The position numbers and the translations under genes were made by a program. The notes under the pieces are model-generated. The model ran no database searches, was not told where the DNA came from, and was given only the letters and a program-made list of their open reading frames with translations. This document shows positions 1-61,122 of a stretch of DNA of 64,000 nucleotides, piece after piece. Origin of the DNA: Solanum dulcamara (Eukaryota; Streptophyta; Magnoliopsida; Solanales; Solanaceae); assembly GCF_947179165.1 (NCBI RefSeq), contig NC_077242.1, forward strand, positions 45,649,097 through 45,713,096. The letters run 5' to 3'. Positions within the stretch are counted from its first letter, which is position 1. Each line of letters opens with the position of its first letter.

Positions 1-492
1 ATGTTCCATGTTAAATAAATGTTTTAATGTTTCCTCAATGTCCATGCATCCTTACATACTTAGTACATTCAAAGTACTAATGCATACTCTTTTGCCTACA
101 TGATATCACCATGTAGGGACCGATGCTCCTCCTCGTTCTCTTCCACGTGGCTAGTTGAGATTTCATTTGAAAATTACTTTTGGTGAGTTCCCATGTTCCG
201 GGAACAATATTCCTTTATATTTCTAGCTTATGATATATTGAGATCTTTTACTATGGCATTTCTTCTATTATGATTGAGGGTGAGCTAGGGACTTGTCTTA
301 ACCCCGTTAAATCTAAAAGTTAGACTTATTGTTGGACATATGTAAGTTGAAGATTTACTTTTATGATTTCCGCTTGTTTATTTATCGTCATTACCTATGA
401 AAGGCTAAAAGAATGTTAAGAGGCTTGTTTGAGGTACTTTCAGGTTCCTCATTCACCATGTCACGTCTAGGCCATAGGCTTGGGTTGTGACA
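1..492 (+). mobile_element. 3' end of a Ty3-gypsy LTR, cut by the window start
   Basis: It shares its wording with the end of the LTR at 34379-36597: a segment around GTGAGCTAGGG, TTAAGAGGCTTG, and an end of the form GGGTYRTGACA. It stops at 492, and copy A of the large LTR resumes immediately with GTAAG, so this element inserted into copy A. Its left part is outside the window. Confidence 0.7.
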
Positions 493-804
493 GTAAGCTA
501 CCGACTTGGATATCTTACATAATTAAGCTACTTGAGTATACGTCGAGCTTAAGTAGCAAGGATTATATAAGTTTTTAAAGTGAGACGAGATTACGAACCC
601 ATGAAAAGGAATAAGGAGGTGACACACCTACTTGGAGTAAGTAGGTGATGCACCTACTTGGACCAAGTAGGTGACACACCTACTAAGGTAGACCCCACCC
701 CACCACATGACAACCATGGGGTGGGTGCATGGATGAGGTGGACAAATAAGGGCTGGACACGTGTCACCCTTAGGGGATGCCACATGTCACCCTCTAAGGA
801 AGGT

Positions 805-839
<35 letters not shown>

Positions 840-3418
840 TGATGATTAATCCTCTATTTCTTCAACTTATACTTAGTCAAATTTTGAGAAATTGAGAGAA
901 AAAGAGGAAGAGAGCCACGACTTTGACTCCTACAAGGTAAGGCTCCGACTTCTGCTCTGTGAATTAATTATCTAATGTATTCTTTGATTAAATGAAGGTG
1001 TTTAACAACATAAATTAATTATTGGGACAGCAAGAAAGTCCAACGAGAAGTCTATCAACTTTCAGTCGAGTTGCGGAGCCAAGTGGCTAAGGTAGGGTTT
1101 CTTCCTTTTAAATTAGAGTTAATGGTGTTGTAATGGAAGGAGTACTTATATTAAATATGGTTGAAGATAAGAAAATTACATAATTATTGTTGACGTTGTA
1201 AACGGACATAATTGAAGTCGTTCTAATTGGATTAAAGTTTGGTTATTATTGTCGTTACTATAGTATTGTATTTGAAGGTACTCGTGTATGTTGAGGGGCT
1301 AAAAATATAGCTATGGATGAGTATACATGCTGCTGGTTGCAACCACGTTATACTCCTTTCCGTGTGATTGTGATTTTATGAAATAAAGATCAAAAACCAT
1401 ATTTTGATGTCGTAATTTTGGGTGGGTTGTTTGGAACTTGTTTTGAACAATATTGAAGTAGTGTTATTATATATGGATGGTTGTTGTTGTTGGTATGAAT
1501 GTGCTAATCGTAGGGTAATTGGAAGTTCAGATAAGGCGAGTTATAGGGGGGATGCTGTCCGGTTTTTGTTAACTTCTTAACTAACTAATAGACTAGTCGA
1601 GAAGGGTGAACGAGGAAATGATTCCTATGGATAATTGGTTGTAGATTTAGAAGCTGGAAAGTCAAAGGTTATTAATATTAGCATTACTTTTGTGTTAAAT
1701 AGGTTCAACGGGTAATGAAGCAAGCTTGGTTACGGGTGATCCATAAAAGGTATGTAAAGCATATCCCTTCTTTTTTTTGGCATATCTTAGATATAAGTGA
1801 TATGTGATATGAGCTTTGGGGATAATTCCATTCATAAGCCCCGAGTATGACTCATGACTCTTATTTACTTCTGAATGTTAAGACTCTTAAAGTAGTTAAG
1901 CTACCCCCCTCAAGCCTTCTATATGTTGAATAGTAAATGGATGCATAAGCTCCTACTCCTAAGGACTCTACGATGACAAATGTCTCTGATTTCATAAGCT
2001 GTTTAGCATTATCTTGATACATGTCTATAATTTTTAAGGCTCCATTTGATATGACCCCTAATGACATTTAGAGGGTACTTGAGATGATTATTACCCTAAT
2101 CTTCAAGTGATGGTTCACTTGACTATTCTATTAAGTCTCAGATGATTTAATTTGCATATGGTTACTCACTACTCTGTTCGTTCATACTGTTAATACATCT
2201 TTCACCAAAGTCCCATAATGGGTCGGGTATGTTATTGTGCACAACTTCAATACGTCTTCACCGAGTCCCAAGCCTGGTATGTTATCGTGTACAACTTCAA
2301 TATGTCTTCACCGAGTCCTGAGCCGGGTATGTTATCGTGCACAACTTCAATACGTCTTCACCGAGTCTTGAGTTGGGTATGATATATGTATACAATGATA
2401 TGATGATGCACTGGCATGGTTATGGCACCGAGTCCCTCACTAGAGGGTCGGGTATGGTATGCTATATATGATGATATGATATGATGACATGATAATGTGA
2501 GACGGCATCGAGTCCCTCACTGGAGGGCCGGGTACGGTATGATATGATGATATGATATAATGACATAATGATGTGGTTATGGCATCGAGTCCCATAATGG
2601 GCCGAGTACGGTATAAATGTACACTACTCTCTTCACCGAGTCCCTCACTAAAGGGCCGAGTATGATATATATATATATATATATGCATATGAAGATATAA
2701 TGATATATTTGTAATACTGAGTCCCACAACGGGGCCGGGTACGGTATGTGATGTGATATACATGACTTTATTTCATAAGATGTAGGTACAGTGATTTGTT
2801 AACTATTATACGTGTCTCCTGCATCCCTATTTCAGTTGTAATCTCCTTATGATGTCTTATGCTTTATATATCCAGTACATATATTGTACTAACCCCCCTC
2901 TTTTTGGGGGTCTGCATTTCATACCTGCAAGTACAAATACGCATTTTAGGGATCCACCAGTGTGGGATTTCTAGTCAGCGGTTTTGAAAGTGCTTCATTA
3001 TGATGGAGCCTAGATTTTTGGGTACTGGTCTCCTAATGTATATATTTATTTATTCAGGAATACGGCGGGGGCCCTGTCTCGCCATATGATACGGTTGATA
3101 CTCTTAAAGGTCTATAGACATGTGTGTGGGTTGTGTATAAATGTGTGTTCAGTTGTTTCTATATGACTTATGTTTTGGGATGTTCCCTTTGTCGTGGCAG
3201 CCTTGTCGGATCGCGTATATGTATATAATAGGACGACCCCACATGCTAGGACAGCCTCGTCGGCTTATGTGCTAGGTTGCCTATTGATAAGTTGTGACCC
3301 CTAAGGAGGTGGGTTGTGCCAAGGTATAGGTTAGGCGTGGTTTACTTATAGTTAATAGGGGCATACACGGGGGTCCGGGTCGGACTCCAGTCACGGCCTA
3401 CGGGGTTGGATCGTGACA
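493..3418 (+). mobile_element. Large LTR, copy A, 5' part missing
   Basis: It is homologous over its length to copy B at 3727-8111: it starts with GTAAGCTACCRACTTGG, carries the same CACCGAGTCC repeats, and ends in a GGTCGGACTCCAGTCAC block plus TCGTGACA. The 5' part was displaced by the gypsy element ending at 492. No open frame of note. Family lineage not recognised; the end motif fits an LTR retrotransposon with multi-kb LTRs. Confidence 0.65.
2200..2740 (+). repeat. Tandem CACCGAGTCC-containing repeats in LTR copy A
   Basis: About nine degenerate units, each with (C)ACCGAGTCC followed by GGGCCGGGTA-like sequence and AT-rich spacer. Around 2241-2375 the period is close to 60 bp (TACAACTTCAATACGTC then TTCACCGAGTC); later units are interleaved with ATGATATGATG runs. 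Confidence 0.75.
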
Positions 3419-3726
3419 AGATATATTGAGTAAATTTAGGGGGGCTTAACTTATTAAGTTTAAAACCGGATCAAGCACGTTATTGGTTGTGAATCGAGTT
3501 TAATCTATTTACCTATCTATATATTATAAAAACACAAATATTAAAACGCTAAATGTTGATCAATAAAAATATCTCCAAAATATTGATCGATTTTTATACC
3601 TTTAAAAGTCAAATTATTTGTTCAAAGAAATAATCCACATTGGATTAAAATGAATATTTTTCTTTACCTAATATTTGGCCCCAATAAAAATTTTGTCTAC
3701 TTAAACGAATTATCAAATAATGAACC
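3419..3726. other. AT-rich spacer between LTR copies A and B
   Basis: 308 bp with no coding potential. It ends with GAACC (3722-3726), the left target duplication of LTR copy B. Confidence 0.6.
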
Positions 3727-6700
3727 TGTTACACCCCGTACTTTTGTACCTTGAAAGGTTCTTAAGCTTCTTAAGTATCTTGAAAGGTTCTTAAGTTTTT
3801 GGAAGGATTTTTAAGTTTCTTAAAGCTTTTCAAGCTTCTTAGAAGTTACCATGGGAGACGGATAGTCCATAACGCTATCAAACAACTCTAAGGAAGGGAG
3901 AATGTGACACCTCATGATAGGGAAGATTGGAAATAGCGTTGTAAGAATCCGGAAGAAGTTGGAGACCAAATAATGGGTCGTAGGACTTGACTTACTTACG
4001 TAAGCTACCAACTTGGAAATCTTACATACTTAAGCTACTTGAATACATACCAAACTTATGTAGCAAGGATTACATAGGTTCGTAAAGTAAGACGAGATTA
4101 TGAACCAACGAAGAGGAAAAGAGAGTGATACGTGGAAGTATGAGAGAGTGCCACATGGCAGCAAGGGAGAGTGACACATGGAAGCAACTGGAGTAGGGGG
4201 TGGACCCCACCTGGCACGTGGTAGGCTATGGTAGGAGGAAGGGGTGTATTGGCCCAATGAGGGCTTGACATGTGTCACCACTTAGGGGTTGACATGTGTC
4301 ATCCCCTAAAGTAGCCTCTCTCTATATATATATGTTATGACTCATTCTTATCTACAAGAAAGTCATTTATCTTCCTAGTTCAAGAGACTTCTAGAGAAAG
4401 AAAGAAGAGAAGAAAAATCTAGAACTAGAAAGAGAGTAGGTTCGGCCAAGGAGAAAGAAAGGTAAGCCCCCGATTTCGTTCTGTGAATTAATTATATAGG
4501 ATATATCATGATGTTATTAAGATGTTAGTAATGTAAATTTATGGTTGTATCAGCACCAAAATGTTAGCAAGCAGCCACAAAGTTTTAGTCGCGCTAAAGG
4601 AACTTCCAAGGCAAGTTTTGGCGAGTTTGGCAGGTTTCGGATAAGGTAAGGTTTTACCTTTCAAATTGGAGTTTATGATGATGTTATAAGGTATATTAAA
4701 TGTATTAAATAATATTAGAAGTGGAAAAATTGCATAAGGATGCTTGACGTTAGAAATAAACTAAATTGAAGTCGTCATAGCTAAATCGAAGTCGCGTAGG
4801 GTGTTGTGATTGTGGGCTGCGGTTATAGCTGGTGTGGTTGTGTGTTGTAGGGATGTAAAGGGTTCTAAAGAGTATGTGGGTGCTGCTGTTTGCATCCACA
4901 TGACCTCCCGTTTAGTATGGTTAAAGGTTTTATAAAATAAAGGTTAAAAACTCTATTTTGGTATCGTAGTTTTGAGCTATTTGTTTGGAGTTGTATTGGG
5001 TAATGTTGAAGTAATTTATTTATATATATGCTGCTGGTTGTTGTTGGTATGGTTTTTGACATTTTGGCCGAGTGAAATCTCGGGGATGTTGAAGTTATAG
5101 GGGAGATGTTGCCCAATTTTTGATAATTTTGGAACTAGTAACAAACTAGTCGAGGGTATTGGATAAGAAAATGATTCCTATGGGTACTTGGTTGTAGAGT
5201 TGAAAATCGGAAAAAGAAAGGTCATTAACCTCAGTATTACTCTCATGTTATTAGGTTAAGGAGGTAACGAGGCGAACTGGATTACAGTTAATCCACAAAA
5301 GGTATGTGAAGCTTATCCTTTCTTTTCTTTTGGCATGTCTTAGCCTTAAGTTATATAAATACAAAATTTGGGAGTCATTCCATTCATAAAGCGTTGAGTA
5401 GGAGTCAAGACCCTTGTTCACTTTTGGATGTTAGAACTCCTGCAATAAGTGGAGTCCTCGCCTTTCAAGTCTTCCGTAGTATGATAAGTAGTACATATAA
5501 GGCTTGCCTATTTCTCTCTTTGAAAGAGGCTTAAGGTAAGGGAAATGATGTCTGATATGAGTTTAGAGATAATTCCATTTAGAGGTTCCGGACGTAATTC
5601 GTGACTCGTAGTCACCTATGAATACTAAGGGTCCTAAAGTAGTTAGATTACTACTCCCAAGCCACCTATATGTTGAATAGTAAGTGGAAATATAAGCTCC
5701 TATTCTGAAAGGCTCTGAGAGGATAAATGTCTCTAATTGCATAAGCTGTATCTCTGATTGCATAAGCTATGTGTCTGATTGCATAAATTGTGTCTTTGAT
5801 TGCATAAACTGTGTGGCATTATCTTGGTACACGCCTGTGGTTCTTGAGGCCCTAATTGATGAAATCCCTAATAACATCTAAAGGGTACCTCGGAGAATTA
5901 CTTCCCTGGTCTTCAAGTGACGGTTCACTTGACTGTTTCCTTGAGTCTCAAGAGATGACCTAGTTGCATGTGGTTTCTCACTACTCTACTCGTGCATACG
6001 GTAACCCTTCTTTCATCGAGTCCCACGATGGGCCGGGAATATTATCGTGCACAGCTTTATTACTCATTCACCGAGTCCCGGATTAGCTATATATATGTAT
6101 GTATGAAGTATACGATAATAAAATACCGTATATGATGAAGTTGAAGCATACGATGACGCCGTATATGATGAAGTTATTCACCGAGTCTCGGGCCGGATAT
6201 ATATATATATATATATATTATATGATGAAAATGTGGATCGAGCCATACGTTCCTCGGCATTATTTTAAATTATGGATCGGACCGAATGTTCCTTGGTATA
6301 TTTTACTATGTGATAATGGCACCGAGTTCTATAAAGGGTCCGGGTGCGGTACGTTATGTTCACTACTTTTTCACCGAGTCCCTCACTAAAGGGCCAGATA
6401 CTTACGTAGGCATGCATATGAAAATATAGGGATACACTTGTGACCCCGAGCCCCATAGTGGATCGGATGTACGATGATGATATATACGATAAGATTATGC
6501 CGTATACGATGATATGATGTCGTATATGATGACCTGATGAAATAATATACATGATGAGATGGGATGATGATATGGTGATATGGTAATATGATGAAATAGT
6601 TATGATACCGAGTTCCTTAGTGAGCCGGGCACAACGTATGATAATGTATATAACTACGTGTCCTAAGGTGCAGGTACATTAATTTGTTAATTGTTACACT

Positions 6701-7308
6701 TGTGCCCTGCATCCTTGTTTCAGTTATGGTCTCAGCCATGATGTGTTATGTTTTACATACTCAGTACATATATCATCTGCATAATGTATATAGTTGTTTA
6801 TTCAGGGGTACGGCAGGGGCCCTGTCCCGCCATATGTCACTGTTAATATTCTTAAAGGTTTGTAGACATATGTAGGTTGGTTGTTTATGAGTTTGATTCA
6901 ATTGTGCCTATATGGCATATTATAGATGTTATTATGTTAAGGCAGCCTTGCCGGCCCTTGCATGACATGGTGCAAATGAAAGAGGCTATATGCAGACGAA
7001 TTTGCTATCACCCTTTGGATTCTTGTGTATAGTTCATATCATCGTATACGGCATAATCTTATCGTATATGTCATCATAGTACATCCAATCTACTATGGGG
7101 CTCGGGGTCACAAGTGTATCCCTATATTTTCATATGCATGCCTATGTAAGTATCCGGTCCTTTAGTGAGGGACTCGGTGAAAGAGTAGTGTACATAACGT
7201 ACCGCACCCGGCCCCTTTATGGGATTCGGTGCCATTATCACATAGTAAATTATACCGAGGAACATTTGGCCCGATTCATAATTTAAAACAATGTCGAGGA
7301 ACGTATGG

Positions 7309-7347
<39 letters not shown>

Positions 7348-8111
7348 CCGGGACTCGGTGAATAACTTCATCACATACGGCGTCATCGTATGCTTCAACT
7401 TCATCATATACGGTATATTATTATCGTATACTTCATACATACATATATATAGCTAACTCGGGACTCGGTGAATGAGTAATAAAGCTGTTTACGATAATGT
7501 TTCCGGCCCATCATGGGACTCAGTGAAAGGGAGCCCTCCTGTCCCCGAAGAAAGGGAGGTCAGTACGATATATGTACTGAGTATGTAAAACATAACACAT
7601 CATGGCTGAGACCATAACTGAAACAAGGATGCAGGGGATAGGGGGGAGAAGGGGGGTAGGGGGGCTGCATTTCATGCCCGCAGGTACAAGTACTTACTTT
7701 GGAGATCTGCCAGCTTAGGACTCCCACTCAGCTATGTCAGAAGTGCTCCACTATTCTGGGACCTCGCTTTTGGTACCGATCGTATAATGTATATAGTTGT
7801 TTATTCAGGGGTACGACAGGGGCCCTGTCCCGCCATATGTCACTGTTAATATTCTTAGAGGTCTGTAGACATATGTAGATGGGTTGTTTATGAGTTTGAT
7901 TCAGTTGTGCCTATATGACATATTATAGATGTTATTATGGTAAGGCAGCCTTGTCGGCCCTTGCATGACATGGTGCAAATGAAAGAGGCTATATGCAGAC
8001 GAATTTGCTATCACCCTTTGAATTCTTGTGTATAGTTCTTATAGTTGAGATTTATGTATATGGGGGTCCAGGTCGGACCCCAGTCACAACCTACGGAGTT
8101 GGGTCATGATA
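3727..8111 (+). mobile_element. Solo large LTR, copy B (4.4 kb), with 5-bp TSD
   Basis: It begins TGTTACACCCCG at 3727 and ends GGTCATGATA at 8111. It is flanked by GAACC at 3722-3726 and 8112-8116, a 5-bp target duplication as expected for LTR retrotransposons. No internal region follows, so this is a solo LTR. A TATA-rich stretch near 4321-4335 could be the U3 promoter. The normal CA end is mutated to TA. Its 3' third is rearranged (see 6006-8045). Confidence 0.8.
6006..8045. repeat. Inverted duplication between direct repeats within LTR copy B
   Basis: 6006-6515 reappears in reverse complement at about 7035-7528, and about 6703-6776 at about 7565-7638. The inverted block lies between two direct copies of one segment, 6784-7035 and 7788-8045, which start AATGTATATAGTTGTTTATT and end TTCTTGTGTATAGTTC. 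Copy A has only one, uninverted version of this part. Confidence 0.75.
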
Positions 8112-8116
8112 GAACC

Positions 8117-8477
8117 ATGAATTTAATTCCAATTCAAATTGACGAGACTTTTATTAGAAAACAATCAAATCATAAGAAAATTTATATAAATAAGTTTCAA
8201 CGATAATCTATAGTAATAAAAATAAAATTTATTTTAATTTTGTGATTTTAAACTTATACATGTTAAAGTACAAATTATGTTAGAAAAAGTGATACATAGA
8301 TAACATATTGAAATTTATATAGAAACAAATAGCAATATGCATGTATTTCTTTATAAGAAATTCAAAGTAATTATAAGTTTATAACTTTTTACGAGAGGTG
8401 TAAATGACATGATTCAAATAGGTATTTATAGAATTTATACCATATCGTTTTTTGGTTATTTAATTTAATAAATTATT
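8117..8477. other. AT-rich intergenic DNA
   Basis: No open frame, repeat or RNA gene recognised. Confidence 0.5.
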
Positions 8478-8495
8478 TAATGTTTGAATATATTT

Positions 8496-8672
8496 GAAGG
8501 GGAGCCTTGGAGTAACTGGTAAAGTTGCTGTCATGTGACCAGGAGGTCACGGTTCAAGCCTTGGAAACAGCCTCTGGCAGAAGTGCTAAGGCTGCGTACA
8601 ATAGACCCTTGTGGTCGGGCTCTTTCCCGAATCCTGCGCATAGCGGGAGCTTAAGTGCACTGGGATGCCCTT
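8496..8672 (+). mobile_element. Au-like SINE with 18-bp TSD
   Basis: It starts GGGGAGCCTTGGAGTAACTG at 8499 and has a tRNA-like B box (GGTCACGGTTCAAGCCTTGG), then CTGCGTACAATAGACCC, GCGCATAGCGGGAGCTTAAG, GTGCACTGGG and GCCCTTT. It is flanked by the perfect duplication TAATGTTTGAATATATTT at 8478-8495 and 8673-8690. Confidence 0.92.
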
Positions 8673-8690
8673 TAATGTTTGAATATATTT

Positions 8691-9724
8691 ACATGGATAA
8701 ATATATATTGCACTTTCAAAAAAATTATCAATGTTGACAACAAAAGTTTTTATCTTGATAAATCAGTCAAAGCGACGAAAAAGAACATAAACCAATGATT
8801 CATTTGTGAAAAAAAGATCAGGTGAAATACCAAACAATACTATTTTGAGATACAATATTTATTTAAATCATTTAACTAGATATTTAACATCAATAGCTAC
8901 ATTTTAAAATAATTTTGTTCATCGTATATATAGTTATATTGATTGTTGTAGACACACGTGCAAATCACATACACTAAACTAGTAATTGAAAAATGTTTAG
9001 GGAAACATTTGAAAAGGTCATACTAAAAACACAGTAATTAATAATAGTTTCAGGTCAAAAGAAGTTCAAAAATGTTTTGCAGATAACATTTTCTTTTACT
9101 GATTAAAAAATTTCGTTTATAGTAAAGCAAATAATATTCAAACCTAATATATAAAGGAAGGAATGCGGATTAGAGCATGAAATAGGGTTTGTTAATAGGA
9201 AGCCGAGAACGGAACCAAAACTTGAGAATGATTTTTTAAATCAAATAATTCTAATCGTGAATTGATTTCATGATTGAAGGAATAGTTTATGGCCTGATAT
9301 TCAATCAATACGGCCGACGTCATTCAAAAATTGGATCCCAGAGTCGGCGGCATGGGTATGAATCAAAATTGTTAAAAACTTTAATTTCAAAAGCATATAT
9401 TTTTCATAGAAGTCTATATGTAAATGCATGCTAAATAAATATCATAATTTTTCCTAATCCTTTGATGGGTGTAATATGAAACTATTAGATATGGGGCACA
9501 AGTGTTCAACAAAGTTCATCAATTTATAATGGAAATAGGGTTACATCTGTTAAAAATATCAAATACATTAGTTTTCTTCTTCGTTTATTATTAAAAATTA
9601 TTTAAATTATTAGAAGGATATTTTAGTAATTTGACTTTTAAGTTTTGTAGTTCTTCATACTTTTAAAGTAGGCGGAATGACTTCGGAGACCCATGTAGTT
9701 GGCTTCGTTTGTTAGTTGAGCCAT
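8691..9724. other. AT-rich intergenic DNA downstream of ECA3
   Basis: No coding potential or RNA gene seen. A short stretch at 9661-9720 may belong to the repeat that follows. Confidence 0.45.
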
Positions 9725-10912
9725 CCTACTTAGCAGTTTGCCAACTGAATCCTTAAACTCATTAGAACACAATATTTCAAACCCCTCTGATCATTGACTG
9801 ACTTATGTGGCGTTGAGTTGGGTAAACGCATGAAAGCACACGTTTAAAAACAACTACATACACAGTTTTACATTAAAATTATTTTTAAAAATCTCCTACT
9901 TAGCAGTTTGCCAACTGAACCTTTAAACTCATTAGTACACAATATTTCAAACTCCTTTGACCATTGACTGATTTATGTGGCGCTGAGTTGGGTAAACGCG
10001 TGAAAGCAAACGTTTAAAAGTAAGTACATACATAGTTTTACATTAAAATTATTTTTAAAAATAATAATTAATTTTTTTTTAAAAAAAACATCTTCTTCAA
10101 CCACCTCCATGCCCAACTTTCTTCTCCTCAAACCCAGCCTCCTCTGCACCCTAATCCCCAAAATTCTTCTCCTCCAGCCCTCTTCTTTTTCGAATTCACC
10201 CATCACACCCATTCTCCTCCTCAATTTCTTCTTCTTCCTCAACTCTTTTGCTACAAATCAGCATCCCATCCAACAACTCCTTTGTTGGCCACCCCATTAC
10301 CTCTCAATTTTTTAGATTTCTAGATTTTAAAAATATTGATACCATTGTTTGTGTTAGTTTCAAAGAAGAGGTGTGTGTATGGATTAACATATAGGGTGAT
10401 TATGGGTATTGAAAATTTTTAAATTCCATGGATGAATTTGAAAAAATTTAAAGAACAATAAATGAGTTCGGTAAATTAGTGAAATTAATTTTAAAATGTA
10501 ATTGATGCTCATTGAGTTTGTGTTGGTAAACTTGTAGTTGAATTTTCAAGTCAAACGGAAAAAATTTCACCTATTTGGCATGGATTTTGTGTTCAATTTG
10601 TGAATAATATGAAGAAGATGGCTATTTGATTTGTATTTTTCAAAAATTGCAAAAGTGGCCTATTTGATTTTTATTTTTAAAAAAATATAATTTCTTATGT
10701 GTAATTAAAAAATGACGTTCAATGAGCTCGAGATAGCTGCCTGATGAGAGGAAGGAATTTTCCAATTCCTTGAATGAATTTCTCTGAGCACAAAATAGAG
10801 TCATAACGTGTAGTCGAGTGTATTACACGCACAATGATCGAATGAAAAAAAGATTTGAAATGTTGTTTTTTAATGAGTTTAAGTGTTCAGTTGGCAAACT
10901 GTTAAGTAGAAA
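9725..10912. mobile_element. Long-TIR DNA element (Mutator-like MITE) with one duplicated end
   Basis: CCTACTTAGCAGTTTGCC and about 60 bp after it at 9725 and again at 9895 match the reverse complement of about 10820-10912 (GGCAAACTGTTAAGTAG at the end). The left end is therefore present twice in tandem with a 170-bp period (9725-9894, 9895-10064). AAAAAT before 9895 and AAAAATT after 10912 may be the target duplication. The interior has a pyrimidine-rich block (10080-10260) giving spurious frames on both strands. Confidence 0.65.
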
Positions 10913-10973
10913 AATTCAACAGATAAACGGAGCCAAGTACAATAATTTTCGAGATCATTCTGCATTTAAAGTA

Positions 10974-11092
10974 AAGGGCAGCCCGGTGCACTTAAGCTCC
11001 CGCTATGCGCAGGATCCGGGGAAGGGCCCGACCACAAGGGTCTGTTGTACGCAGCCTTACCTTGCATTTCTGCCAGAGGCTGTTTCCAAGGC
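10974..11092 (-). mobile_element. Au-like SINE, 5'-truncated
   Basis: Reverse complement of the element at 8496: GGGCAGCCCGGTGCACTTAA, then CTCCCGCTATGCGCAGGATC, CCACAAGGGTCTGTTGTACG and GAGGCTGTTTCCAAGGCTTG. The tRNA-like head is missing. Confidence 0.88.
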
Positions 11093-11199
11093 TTGATAAA
11101 GTAATATAGATAATAGGAGTTTTGAGTGTGAAACCAACTTTTCGTTTTCTTTTCCCTGCCTAAATATGGTATAAATATGAGAATAGTACTAAATTTTTT

Positions 11200-11478
11200 A
11201 CATTCTCCTATTTGACGGAATAATCAAACAATTAAATCTCCTTTTAATTTCTCATCAAGAAATTGTTGCTCTAGTTGATCCATAAAAGATAACGAATCAG
11301 CAAAAATGTAAAACACATGTCTTTTCAGTTGGAACAAAATTTGTTCCAAGGGTGGGGGGTGTACTTCATCTGATCTTCAGCTGCAACATTTAGTGCTTGA
11401 GCTTCCAATATACTTGCAAGAATATAGAATGAGGTAAAGGTTCCAGTCATATAATCCCCGGTGTACAAGTGTGAGAGC
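11200..11478 (-). other. Probable 3' UTR of the ECA3 gene
   Basis: Sequence directly after the TAA. No canonical AATAAA is visible; an ATTAAA variant lies near 11243-11248 on the minus strand. The length is a guess, and an Au-like SINE lies just beyond. Confidence 0.4.
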
Positions 11479-60649
<49,171 letters not shown>

Positions 60650-60712
60650 CTGCACATAAAACACCAAAATTAAATAAACTACTAAATGAATATACTATGG
60701 AGAATAGAAGCA

Positions 60713-61070
60713 ACAACAACAACAACAACAACAACCCAGTGAAATCCCACAACATGGGGTCTGGGGAGGGTAGAATGTACGCAGACCTTACTCCTACCAA
60801 GGTAGGACGGCTGTTTCCTGGAGACCCTCGGCTCAGTAAAAGCATAAATGCATAAAAAATGTTAGATAAGAATAGAAAATTAAAAGCTTTATGAGAAAAA
60901 CAACAAACAAATAACGAATAGATAACAAATAAATACAAATAAATAAAGACTAATAACAAATAACGATTAAATAAATAATGAAAGCGTCACAGGTAAAATT
61001 GAGTAATCAAAGCATAGAAAGTAATAAATAATAACAGAAATAACAGAAATCAGAAGTCAAAGCGCATTAA
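60713..61070 (-). mobile_element. RTE LINE 3' UTR / TS-type tail, with 20-bp TSD
   Basis: On the minus strand it runs from TTAATGCGCTTTGACTTCTG to GAGCCGAGGGTCTCCAGG and GTGGGATTTCACTGGG, ending in GTT repeats. It follows the 3' UTR of the LINE at 37290-38116. The perfect duplication TACTATGGAGAATAGAAGCA lies at 60693-60712 and 61071-61090. It sits 64 bp upstream of ECA3 window exon 1. Confidence 0.9.
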
Positions 61071-61122
61071 TACTATGGAGAATAGAAGCAAGTCAAACAA
61101 ATAATTCTATCCTATAACGCTA

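Noticed and set aside
6099..7456. Several frames of 63-96 codons
   Set aside because: They come from the inverted duplication in LTR copy B, reading the same repeat on both strands.
10109..10315. Leucine/serine-rich frame looking like a signal peptide
   Set aside because: It comes from a pyrimidine-rich CTTCTTCTC stretch inside the long-TIR element; the opposite strand is open too.
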